This document shows, in pieces, positions 34,748-47,500 of a stretch of 64,000 nucleotides of DNA. The stretch spans positions 196,364 through 260,363 of the forward strand of contig QZCP01000512.1 of assembly GCA_003956705.1 (NCBI GenBank), read 5' to 3'. A program made the translations under genes and the position numbers. Every line of letters starts with the position of its first letter. Position 1 is the stretch's first letter. Under the pieces are notes generated by a model that was not told where the DNA came from, made no database searches, and saw only the letters and a list, made by a program, of their open reading frames with translations. The stretch comes from Brevipalpus yothersi. Its lineage: Eukaryota; Arthropoda; Arachnida; Trombidiformes; Tenuipalpidae.

Positions 34748-37485
34748 TTAGAGGAAATAGAGAGAATTAGCGAGATTTGCATTTGGCTCCTTATGCAGAG
34801 ATTGACCAGCCAAGAAAGCAAGCTTGTGAGCATATTGGCAAGGTGCTGGAACTTTGACGGTTCCCTGAAAATGAGAAATTGATTAGAGCTATCTCTTTTC
34901 TACCTAAAATATTCTGACTTACCTGCCAGTTGAAATACATGTGGCACAGCTTGTAAGCGAGCTGTTGTTGTCGAACAGGAGTCCAGCCAGTCTCATCCCA
35001 AATGATGTCATACATCGTTGGTGTGACTGTCCCTTCTCGAACACTCTGGCTGATTAGATAGAAATCATATCTCTCAGGACGAGTGACATTATTATCAATT
35101 ACAGTTCCGGGCTCGCAGTTGTCATATCGATTGTTAGGGAAGCTGAGGAAGAATCGAGCATTAACTCTCTTGGATACAATGATGAAAGTGAGCTTGATTG
35201 GATCTTGATTTTGAGCGAGGTGCTTCAACGCGGTTTTGATTTGCTCGAGCTCAATTTCGAACACATGTTTGATGTTCCCTTCCCCAACACCATCTCGATA
35301 AATGATTAGATTTCGAGGTAGCATTTGATTTTTGTCTCGGAATGTTTTGAGACCTTTGGTAATATTCTGGACGAGATGAGTGGAGAGTTCGTCGCGACTT
35401 TCATGATAGTTCACTTGAGAGTAGTACTGATTGTAACTGCTACTGGTTGTGCAGACAAAAGCACCAGCGGAACGACCTTTCTTGGATGAATCATGATAAA
35501 CATCGAAACCACAGATCATGAGTCCTTGGGGCTAGATGTGAGGAATAAGAAGTTAGATTTTGGCTAGGATCAGTATTGAAGGTAAACTTACCGGAATAAC
35601 AATTCGCCAGGCTTCGCCACCAAGTTTACAAGCCATTTGAATGATAATCTTGGTCACCACCGACATCACTCTTTCGTCTTTCTGTAGTGTTCTTGTGACG
35701 ATAACTTGCGAAGGAATGCCCTTCTCAAGACAACAGATCTGCTTTATAGCATCATAGCGTTCTTTCTTGTTATTAGGAACGATGAATACTATCATATTGG
35801 ATTCTTTAGGAACTTGTTCAATAGCATTCCTCCAATCGTTGATCCGATCATTATCCAAAGTGATGAGAGGTGGCCTTTTAGCAAATGCGTTGAATCCAAT
35901 CTGATTACAAACATCCATCATGGGTCGACCGAGTTTGTCGAATGTTGGCTTGTCATTTCGTAGAACGACAAATGCAATAGAATTGACTTGAGGAGAGAGT
36001 GGAATCTTCTGATTCCTCATATCTCGAGAGAAATCAGCTTTCTGTATCACAGGTCCTTCCTTAGCTCCTGGAGCTCCCGACATGATGAGCTTCTCTTTGT
36101 CCAATACTCGAGCATCAACAACAACTGGCCGATTATCGTATTTGATATTCCACTTACTCATCTCTTCATTTACTCGAGGATTGTTGTGAACTCTACCCAT
36201 GAACTCTTGCAGCTTTTTCACTCGATCTTGAGGAGCCAATTTAGAATGATTGTTGATCTGCTTCATGAAGTTGAAATCTTTTCTCATCTCCTCTGTCACT
36301 CCAGTCAAAGTACATATTTCAGGAATCAGATATATTGGGTCAGTACGGCCAGCTCTCCTGTCTCTAGTCGATGGCATCACAACTAGCATCGGTTGTCGAG
36401 GCTCTCTGATGCTAACATTCGGGTATTGTTCTTTGTAATAGTCAATATAAGTAATCGGGCCTTTACCTTTCCGCTCAAATGTATTGGTCGGACGCCTTTC
36501 AGCGTCAATATCATCAATACGATAGGTTTTGTAGTTGTACTCGGTCATAACGATCTGACCACCAAGCTGAGTACGAGCCACTCGAAGCCAATTATCTCCA
36601 TGTTGATTTCTTATATCATTAAGAAGCTGAAGAGCATTCTTCTTGCGCAAAAACTTGAACGTGATATCAACCATCATCAACAAGCCTCCATCATGGTTGG
36701 CGATAGCTGTGTTGGCCCCTTGAAGAATTGTCATACCACCATATCTTCGATCTTCAACATTACCAATAGGCGTCTTATCAAAATAGTTGCGCCCAACCAG
36801 AGACATTCCGATGTGAGTTAAATTACGCCTAGTCTGAGTGTTGTAGAGGCGAAGCATTTCTGGGGCTCCATACGGAACAGTTCCACTCTTTTCCAGGCGA
36901 ATGGTAACTGGAACACCATCATGTTGTCTTGTAGCCGTGAGAATTTTTCTCGCATCTTCGATCTCTTCCGCTGATTTGAGATCTGACATACCATCGAAAA
37001 CGAAAGCACCATGCAATTGATCGGCTTGTGAGTAGAGAAGAGCTGATCGGACTCGCCGTGATTCAATTTGCGGCTCAAAGGTAACATGATAGGTGTGGAC
37101 CAAATGTTGTGGTGTATGCAATCGGAAATAGTTGGACACAACTTTGACCACTTTCCCACCAGTTCCGACAGTTGTCTAATTAGCACCAAATGGATCAAAA
37201 TAAGAGAAATCAGTCTATTGTTTACAATAATTTGCGCAAAGAAAGGAGAAAAGCAACAGAAAATAGGCAAAGAAATGAAAAAAAAATCTAAACAATACTT
37301 ACGGTTACGTTCGGTGGTTTTGTGATCAGTAGTCTAGTTGATCGGGTGGCAGATGTTGGGTCAGCTTCTTCATCACTTTCAGCCTCGGTGGGCATTGGTC
37401 CTAATTGTGATTGTGGATCATCCACACCACGTCCAGCACCAGCTCTACCTTGAGCTCTTCCTTTGGGAGGTCCTTTAGGAGGCAT
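34748..37485 (-). CDS. Piwi-clade Argonaute A, four exons
   Basis: Exons 37485-37303, 37175-35592, 35531-34923 and 34864-34748 encode 830 residues. Piwi proteins load piRNAs and silence transposons, usually in the germline. After a Gly/Arg-rich N-terminus with RG/GR dipeptides (possible dimethyl-arginine sites for Tudor proteins) come the N and PAZ domains (MVDITFKF to TYRIDDID), MID, and PIWI. The slicer tetrad appears complete: D599 (ICGFDVYHD), E637 (RDELS), D669 (IYRDGVG) and H805 (CQYAHKLAF). The last exon is the classic Piwi tail (VPAPCQYAHKLAFLAGQSLH, ending NSLYFL). It is the first of a minus-strand cluster and has the same exon plan as B, C and E. Confidence 0.94.
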
Positions 37486-38161
37486 TTTTGAAAGTACCTT
37501 TCAAAATAATATACTTTTTTTTGTATACAAAAAAGTAAGTTTTAGAGAGAGAGAAAGAGAGAGAGAGAGGTAAAACACTTTAAGTAATCAAGCGATCGAT
37601 GAAGATGTTGTTAGAGTGTTTCAGATGAGGACTATTTAGATCACAATTGAAAAGAATTAAGATTAAGAAATAATCACTTGGCAATGAGAATGGTAACAGT
37701 GTTGCGATTAAAATGAAAGTCCTTCACAAGATGTGCACAACTTTATATAGCCACAAATTTGGGTGGGTGGACCCTGGACCACTTGATTATCGAAAAAAAA
37801 GATGAACACTCACTGATCATCAAGTCAAACCCTCATCCAATCATGGGTCTTGCCACAGAATCCACCTGCCAATATTGGATGATCAAAAAGTTGAACAATG
37901 TGGTTACCAAGAGGAAGATATACCCAGAGACACCAAAATTCCCAATAATTATACTGATCTGTGACTATGGTGTCGATAAGATGATTAGTAGCAACTTTTC
38001 AATTTGTCCAACATAAAATAAGCTATTATGTATGACTAACAATGTAACCAATGACTAATGATCTCCGCTCTCCACGAAAAAACAATGGTTGCTTTAAACG
38101 ATAATGAGGTCGATTTAAGATGCAGCCACAATATAAATTAACAAATCGCTCGCGATGAGAA

Positions 38162-38404
<243 letters not shown>

Positions 38405-38724
38405 ACATCACTGATTTGGGCTAATAATCATATGATATCGTTGCCGCTGCTTTAATCATCATGGTTAAAACGATATTTAATAATTGGCTTGGGGGAATGA
38501 TAATAGAAAAACGATCTTATTACATTTTATGGGATAATTAATTATATTTCTTCGATTTTTAGACATGATGAAGAAAATTTGCATATTTCATGAACCAAAT
38601 AACTTTGTCTATCAATTACTGAGGATTGGTTGGGAGAAAAAATCAATATCCAGCCATATCTTGTTTATCAATGCAAAGAATGTGGAGAATTTATGAGTGC
38701 AAAGGAATTTTAAGTGATAGACAA

Positions 38725-41700
38725 TTGCTGGTTTGCATTCCTACCAAAGGAAAATTTTCAAAAGCTCTCCAGTTTCCGAATGGCAGTCAAAATTAGTGAC
38801 CCTAATATTTGACATTCTTCAGATGAAGAGGTCTGATTAGAAATTTTGCACTTGAACCATAGTAACTGATAGTATTGAGTAGTGAATAATCACATCTCTT
38901 ATTATGGCGAATGCTTGACCGAGAACACCATAAATATTTTTGCTGAAATATGCACATTCCTGAAACTTTCCAATTTACAGTTATCATTCTATTTTCATCA
39001 ATTTTTGAGAGTTAAGATTCCACTATAGATAAAACTTATTGACCTTGCAAAACTTTAGACTTTGATTTTCAAAATTCCCAAAAAACAGTTTTGAGCAGAA
39101 GAACGCCCCGTTCTCCCAATGGATGACCAACTTTAATTGCCCACCAATGGCCGAAGCACCATTAACTTCAACTGGGCTTATTGTCGAAAAATTTTTCAAG
39201 CGCACATACATTGTAGCATTGGAAGCTTTCAGATGCGAAAAAAGAAGGAAGTTTCGATCCTGATAAACCATTAGCCAGAGTATAACTTTGATGTTAAGAA
39301 TTTAAAAGTAATATGTATTTCAGGTAGCAGTAATGGACATGCGAGGAAATGCACAGTTCCTTCTGATTTTTACAGATAATAGAGAGTATTGATGAGCTGG
39401 GCATGTGCTTGCTTATGGAGAGATTGCCCACCCAAGTAGGCCAGCTTGTGGGCATATTGGCAAGGTGCTGGAACTTTGACCGTTCCCTATGGTTGAAAAT
39501 TTAATTAGAATTCTATCCACTTACGAGAAAGACTTTCTAACTTACCTGCCAGTTGAAATACATGTGGCACAGCTTGTAAGCCAGCTGTTGTTGTCGAACA
39601 GGAGTCCAGCCAGTCTCATCCCAAATGATGTCATACATCGTTGGTGTGATAGTCCCTTCTCGAACACTCTGGCTGATCAGATAAAAATCGTATCTCTCAG
39701 GACGAGTGACATTATTATCAATTACAGTTCCGGGCTCGCAGTTTTCATATCGATTGTTAGGGAAGCTGAGGAAGAATCGAGCATTAACTCTCTTGGATAC
39801 AATGATGAAAGTGAGCTTGATTGGATCTTGATTTTGGACCATTTTCTTTATAGCGGTTTTGATTTGCTCGAGCTCAATTTCGAACACATGTCTGATGTTC
39901 CCTTCGCCAACACCATCTCGATAAAAGATAATATTCCGAGGTAGCATTTGATTTTTCTCATGGAATGCTTGGAGACCTCTAGTTATGTTGTCGACAAGAT
40001 GAGTGGAGAGTTCTTGGCGACTTTCATGATAGTTCACTTGAGAGTAGTACTGATTGTAACTGCCACTGGTTGTGCTCACGAAAGCACCAGCTGAACGACG
40101 CTTGTTGACTGAATCATGATAAACATCGAAACCACAGATCATTAGTCCTTGGGGCTAGATGTGAGGAATAAGAAGTTAGATTTTGGCTAGGATTATCTTT
40201 GAAAGTAAACTTACCGGAATGACAATTCGCCAGGCTTCGCCACCAAGTTTACATGCTATTTGGATGATAATCTTGGTCACCACCGACATCACTCTTTCGT
40301 CTTTCTGTAGTGTTCTTGTGACAATAACTTGTGAAGGAATACCCTTCTCAAGACAACAGATCTGCTTGAGGTAATTATAACGCTTTTTGATGTTATTAGG
40401 AACAATGAAAACTATCATATTAGCGTCTTTAGGAACTTGTTCGATGGCTTTCCTCCAATTCGATTCATCATCCCTATCCAAAGTGATAAAAGGTGGCCTT
40501 TTGGCAAATGCGTTGAATCCAATCTGATTACAAACATCCATCATGGGTCGACCGAGTTTGTCGAATGTTGGCTTGTCATTTCGTAGGACGACAAATGCAA
40601 TAGAATTGACTTGAGGAGAGAGTGGAATCTTCTGATTCCTCATATCTCGAGAGAAATCAGCTTTCTGTATCACAGGTCCTTCCTTAGCTCCTGGAGCTCC
40701 CGACATGATGAGCTTCTCTTTGTCCAATACTCGAGCATCAACAACAACTGGCCGATTATCGTATTTGATGTTCCACTTACTCATCTCTTCATTTACTCGA
40801 GGATTGTTGTGAACTCTACCCATGAACTCTTGCAGCTTTTTCACTCGATCTTGAGGAGCCAATTTAGAATGATTGTTGATCTGTTTAATGAAGTTGAAAT
40901 CTTTTCTCATTTCCTCTGTCACTCCAGTCAAAGTACATAGTTCAGGAATCAGATATATTGGGTCAGTACGGCCAGCTCTCCTGTCTCTAGTCGATGGGTT
41001 CACAACTAGCATTGGTTGCTTAGGCTGTGTGATCTTAACATTCGGGTATTGTTCTTTGTAATAGTCAATATAAGTAATCGGGCCTCTACCTCTCCGCTCA
41101 AACGTATTATCCGGATGCATGTTCTTATCGATATCATCAATACGATAGGTTTTGTAGTTGTACTCGGTCATAACGATCTGACCATCAAGCTCATCTTTAG
41201 CCTGTCGAAGCCAATTATCTCCATGTTGCTTTCTTATATCATCGAGAAGCTGAAGAGCATTCTTTTTGCGCAAAAACTTGAACGTGATATCAACCATCAT
41301 CAACAAGCCTCCATCATGGTTGGCGATAGCTGTGTTGGCCCCTTGAAGGATTGTGATACCACCATGTCTTGGACTTTCAGCATTCCCAACAGGCGTCTTA
41401 TCGAAATAGTTGCGACCAACCAGAGTCATTCCGATATGAGTTAAGTTACGCCTTGTTTGGACGTTGTAGAAACGAAGCATTTCTGGGGCTCCATATGGAA
41501 CAGTTCCCTTTTCTTCTAAGCGAATGGTAACTGGAACACCATCATGTTGTCTTGTAGCCATGAGAACTCGTCTAGCACCTTCAATCTCTTCCGCTGACAT
41601 CAGACTATCCATACCATCGAAAACGAAAGCACCATGCAACTGATCGGATTGTGAGTAGAGAAGAGCTGATCGGACTCGCCGTGATTCAATTTGCGGCTCA

Positions 41701-44559
41701 AAGGTAACATGATAAGTGTGGATCATATGTTCTGGCGTTTTCAATTGGAAATAGTTGGTGATAACTTTGACATCTTTCCCACCAGTTCCGACAGTTGTCT
41801 AGAAGAAATGGATTAACATCTTCAAAAACAATTCTTGTGGAAGCATAATAATTAAAAACAAATATACTTGAAATTCAAATAAACTTACGGTTATGTTTGG
41901 AGGTTTTGTGACTAGGGTCGTGATTCCACCTCCCCTAGCTCCACTTGGTCCAGCTTCACTTTCTTCAGATTGCTTTTTTTCACTCTTTCCTGGCCCCTTC
42001 TTACCTTTTGGAGGCATCCTTCAAATCTATTCACGACAGTTGATATCCAATAAAAAAGGCAAAAATTCTCACAGGTGAGTACATTGGTGAATCAAATTGT
42101 TGATAGTAATCGAGGCTCATGTAAAGCAGTCTGTCCAAGTCCAAAAGTCAATATGGCAGTTGGTCAGGATCTGCAAATGATATAATTCTCGTAATCAAGA
42201 GACGAGTCAGATCAAATTTATTTTCGGACTATATGATATCCTTCAATTTAGTTGATCATCGGATAACAATTATTCCACTCTAATTTTTTCTCCAGAAAGA
42301 TATTGCTATGCGATATCTTTTCTCTCAGGTAGCCAATTCCATCGAACTTAATGGTCAATTCTTCCAACAGACAAAGAAATTTGAAGCACAAATCAGTGAT
42401 TCGACATTTTCTTCATCGGTAATGGAGAGATTCCTCGATTTTCACTGGAAATTGGGGCAGATTTCTGAAGCAAAAGTTTAATTAAAATTTTGGTTATTGA
42501 AAACTTTCGGTAAGCTAATCGAGCCTCAAAAATACCCTGAGACACTAAATGTTGAAAGGTAATACCAGATAGAGGCATAATCTCTCCATTCAAGTAAAGC
42601 TGCAACTTGATGCCTCATCGGAGGAAAAAACCAATGAATTCAGAAAATTTCATAAATCTGATTCCGTTTTTCTAATCCGTTTTTTGGGGATGCTAGAAAA
42701 CACGAACAATCTTGAAGATTCTTCAACCAAGATTCGAGATGAACAGTCCTTTTTCTTTTAGTTTCAATTTTCTATTTGCTAAAATTCTATTTTCTATAAT
42801 AGGAGAAAAAAATTTTCAAACTTCCTGGAACAAGAGATGATACTCAACCACTGAAAAATTTCTTTTCCCACTTACATGGAAAGCTTCTATCCTTTTCTTG
42901 GATTTCAACTCACGATTCTTAGCGATTTAAAATTTTAATAATGATAATAATATCAATAATCTGATCAACAAGAATTGAAGATTCTAAAGGATGAATTCCG
43001 CTTTTCTCCCCATAACTGTTCACTCTCGTTGACTACCTGACAGCTCACAATTTCCCAAAAACAATATGCATCGAAACTATGGAAAGAGGCAGATTAATCG
43101 AATCGCACCAATCAAATTCTTTTATAGCCTCCCGTCTATGTGATCAAATAAATTTAAGCTATACTAGAGTCAAATCTGGGATTTGAGCTCTGTGAGATTG
43201 GCTCGACTGATCGCAGAGAATTCAGGTAATCCTGATATTTGTTTATCCAGAAATATTAGTAACGATTAGCACGCTGAATGCTTCTCCTCATTCCTATCAA
43301 TCGAAATAATAAATGGTTAGTGATTTCAAGTAATTATCATGCATTTATGTATAAAGACATTGAAGAACCCATCTCACAAGTCCTCTGTGACTCTTAGAAA
43401 ATAGTTCAGTGGAGGAATTTTCATTTATCCATTTCTCAATTTTATCTCGAACAATTAATCATCATCATATCCTCATTTGTTATAAAATTTATCTTCTCTT
43501 TTCACTCTCTCTATCTCTCTCTTTCTGTATGGGACAAGGAAAATTTCGAAAATCGACGAAACAAATTCTATGACCATACATACGTTTATAGATGATACTG
43601 AATGACCACCAATCAGACTTTAGTTTGACGAGTTTGATCGACTTGGAAATGGGCCCAATTGTCGGTTGATTAATAAAAGTTCACAATGTTCAGTGTAATC
43701 GATGAGCAATCGTCAGGCCACTCGTGAGCCCACAAAAATTTTGAAATTATTATGATCGGGAATCAAAGCTGTGAGAGTTTCATTGCTAATAGTTATGTAT
43801 GAACAGAGCTTCATGTCAGTTAATGTACACTTTACAAGTTTTATCTCCTCAATTTTACAGTGTCTAAATTCTGAAGACTTGAATCAGTTTCAAAATCGAT
43901 CTAGTTTTATATATGTACAGTTAACTACTCATTTTAGAGGGAGTTTTTGCATCTTTCTAATTGCACAATTTCAAGTCAATAAGCTAAGGTGTAAGGATCA
44001 TCGCAGATGCAATGAGAAGTCAGGGAGATTGTTTGGTATTTCAGTTGAAGGACCAAAAATTGACTGGCCTGTCGATCAATTGATTGATTAATCCATATGA
44101 CGAAAAATTTCCTTTTTCATGGAAAGATTAACTTTTACGCCTGTACTTCGGATATTTCAGGGCCCAGGAAAGCATTGGCTTGTCAAGCAGTCCACATACC
44201 ATGTGTATAGTCCATATTTGACGAAAATTATTCCCTCAATCAAGTAACTTAGTTATACCAAACAGTAGCAGAATCAAAAGGCATTAACAGTTAATCTTAA
44301 CCATCACCTGATTGAATGTCAATTAGATGTTTAGCAGTTATTCGATGTGAATTTAAGATCATTGTTGGGAAAAATTTTTCAGGTCCAAAGAATGAAATCA
44401 AATATCCACCAAGATGGGATAAACTAGTTAGGTTCTGATTAGAATTTTTCTCTGATTTGTGGGAAGATTTTGTGATTTTCACTCGAATTGGAGAATTTTT
44501 TTGGACATGCTAACGATCATAAATGTGCGGATTGATATCATTCGATTGATTCCGATTAA
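38725..44559. repeat. Tandem duplication, copy 1 (5.8 kb, carries Piwi B)
   Basis: The sequence is repeated head-to-tail at 44560-50343 in both coding and non-coding parts. It starts at TTGCTGGTTTGCATTCC after an AA and ends at CGATTAA. The non-coding 42,018-44,559 and 38,725-39,369 parts contain no gene I can support. Confidence 0.92.
39370..42017 (-). CDS. Piwi-clade Argonaute B, four exons
   Basis: Exons 42017-41889, 41798-40215, 40154-39546 and 39486-39370 encode 812 residues, with intron positions and exon 2-4 lengths identical to Piwi A. The N-terminal exon (MPPKGKKGPGKSEKKQSEES) is shorter and lacks the RG-rich tract of A. PAZ, MID and PIWI domains are complete, and the tetrad residues are kept (GFDVYHD, RQELS, FYRDGVG, QYAHKLAY). 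It differs from both A and C in one MID block (DDESNWRKAIEQVPKDANMI and NNIKKRYNYLKQ). It is carried by copy 1 of the tandem duplication. Confidence 0.94.
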
Positions 44560-47500
44560 TTGCTGGTTTGCATTCCTACCAAAGGAAAATTTTCAAAAGC
44601 TCTCCAGTCTCCGAATGGCAGTCAAAATTAGTGACCCTAATATTTGACATTCTTCAGATGAAGAGGTCTGATTAGAAATTTTGCACTTGAACCATAGTAA
44701 CTGATAGTATTGAGTGGTGAATAATCACATCTCTTATTATGGCGAATGCTTGACCGCGAACACCATAAATATTTTTGCTGAAATATGCACATTCCTGAAA
44801 CTTTCCAATTTACAGTTATCATTCTATTTTCATCAATTTTTGAGAGTTAAGATTCCACTATAGATAAAACTCATTGACCTTGCAGAACTTTAGACTTTGA
44901 TTTTCAAAATTCCCAAAAAACAGTTTTGAGCAGAAGAACGCTCCATTCTTCCAGTGGATGACCAACTTCAATTGCCCTCCAATGGCCGAAGCACCATTAA
45001 CTTCAACTGGGCATATTGTCGAAAAATTTTCAAGCGCACATACATTGTAGCATTGGAAGCTTTCAGATGCGAAAAAAGAACGAAGTTTTGATCCTGATAA
45101 ACTATTAGCCAGAGTATAACTTTGATGATAAGAATTTAAAAGTAATATGTATTTCAGGTAACAGTAATGGACATGTGAGGGAATGTACAGTTCCTTCTGA
45201 TTTTTACAGATAATAGAGGGAATTGTCGAGAAGCGCACTTGTTGACCGATGGAGAGATTGTCCACTCAAGTAGGCAAGCTTGTGGGCATATTGGCAAGGT
45301 GCTGGAACTTTGACTGTTCCCTATGGTTGAAAATTTAATTAGAATTCTATCCACTTACGAGAAAGACTTTCTAACTTACCTGCCAGTTGAAATACATGTG
45401 GCACAGCTTGTAAGCGAGCAATTGTAGTCGAACAGGAGTCCAGTCAGTCTCATCCCAAATGATGTCATACATCGTTGGTGTGACTGTCCCTTCTCGAACA
45501 CTCTGGCTGATTAGATAAAAATCGTATCTCTCAGGACGAGTGACATTATTATCAATTACAGTTCCAGGCTCGCAATTGTCATATCGATTTTTAGGGAAGC
45601 TGAGGAAGAATCGAGCATTAACTCTCTTGGATACAATGATGAAAGTGAGCTTGATTGGATCTTGATCTCCGGCGAGATGATTTACCGCCGTTTTGATTTG
45701 CTCGAGCTCGATTTCGAACACATGTTTGATGTTCCCTTCCCCAACACCATCTCGATAAATGATTAGATTTCGAGGTAGCATTTGATTTTTTTCTTTGAAT
45801 ACTTTGAGACCTTTAGTTATATTCTGAACGAGATGAGTGGAGAGTTCATCGCGACTTTCATGATAGTTCACTTGGGAGTAGTATTGATTGTAACTGCTAC
45901 TGGTTGTGCTGACGAAAGCGCCAGCGGAACGACCTTTCTTGGATGAATCATGATAAACATCGAAACCGCACATCATAAGTCCTTGGGGCTAGATGTGAGG
46001 AATGAGGAGTTAGATTTTGGCTGGGATTTTCTTTGACAGTAAACTTACTGGAATGACAATTCGCCAGGCTTCGCCACCAAGTTTGCATGCCATTTGAATG
46101 ATAATCTTGGTCACCACCGACATCACTCTTTCGTCTTTCTGTACTGATCTTGTGACGATAACTTGTGAAGGAACACCCTTCTCAATACAACAGATCTGCT
46201 TGATAGCATCATAACGTTCTTTCTTGTTATTAGGAAAGATAAACACTATCATATTAGCTTCTTTAGGAACTTGTTCGATAGCATTCCTCCAATCGTTGAT
46301 CCGATCATTATCCAACATGATGAGAGGTGGCCTTTTTGCAAATGCATTGAATCCAATCTGATTACAAACATCCATCATGGGTCGACCGAGTTTGTCAAAT
46401 GTTGGCTTGTCATTTCGTAGCACGACGAATGCAATAGAATTGACTTGAGGAGAGAGTGGAATCTTCTGATTCCTCATATCTCGAGAGAAATCAGCTTTCT
46501 GTATCACAGGTCCTTCCTTAGCTCCTGGAGCTCCCGACATGATGAGCTTCTCTTTGTCCAAAACTCGAGCATCAACAACAATTGGCCGATCATCGTATCT
46601 AATGTTCCACTTACTCATCTCTTCATTTACTCGAGGATTGTTGTGGACTCTACGCATAAATTCTTGCAGCTTTCTCACTCGATCTTGAGGAGACAATTTA
46701 GAATGACTGTTGATCTGCCCCATGAAGTTGAAATCTTTTCTCATTTCCTCTGTTACTCCAGTCAAAATACATAGTTCAGGAATCAGATATATTGGGTCAG
46801 TACGGCCAGCTCTTCTGTCTCTAGTTGATGGGTTCACAACTAGCATCGGTTGTCGGGGCTCGCTGATGTTAACATTCGGGTATTGTTCTCTGTAATAGTC
46901 AATATAAGTAATCGGGCCTCTACCTCTCCGCTCAAATGTTTTATCCGGACGCATGTTCTTATCAATATCATCAATACGATAGGTTTTGTAGTTGTACTCG
47001 GTCATAACGATCTGACCACCAAGCTGAATACGAGCCTTTGGATGCCAATCATCTCCATGTTGATTTCTTATATCAGTAAGAAGCTGAAGAGCATTCTTTC
47101 TGCGCAAAAACTTGAAAGTAATCTGTACCATCATCATCAGGCCTCCATCATGATTGGCAACAGCTGTTTCAGCCCCTTGAAGGATTCTGATACCTTCATT
47201 TCTTCGATCTTCAAGATTACCAATTTCCGCCCTATCGAAATAGTTGCGACCAACCAGAGACATTCCGATATGAGTTAAGTTACGCCTTGTCTGGACGTTG
47301 TAGAAACGAAGCATTTCTGGGGCTCCATATGGAACTGTTCCCGTCTTTTCCAAGCGGATGGTAATTACATTACCATCAGGTTGCCGAGTTGCCGTGAGAA
47401 CTTGTCTAGCACCTTCAATCTCTTCCCCTGACATCAGATTATTCATACCATCGAAAACGAAAGCACCAGGCAATTGATCGGATTGTGAGTAGAGAAGAGC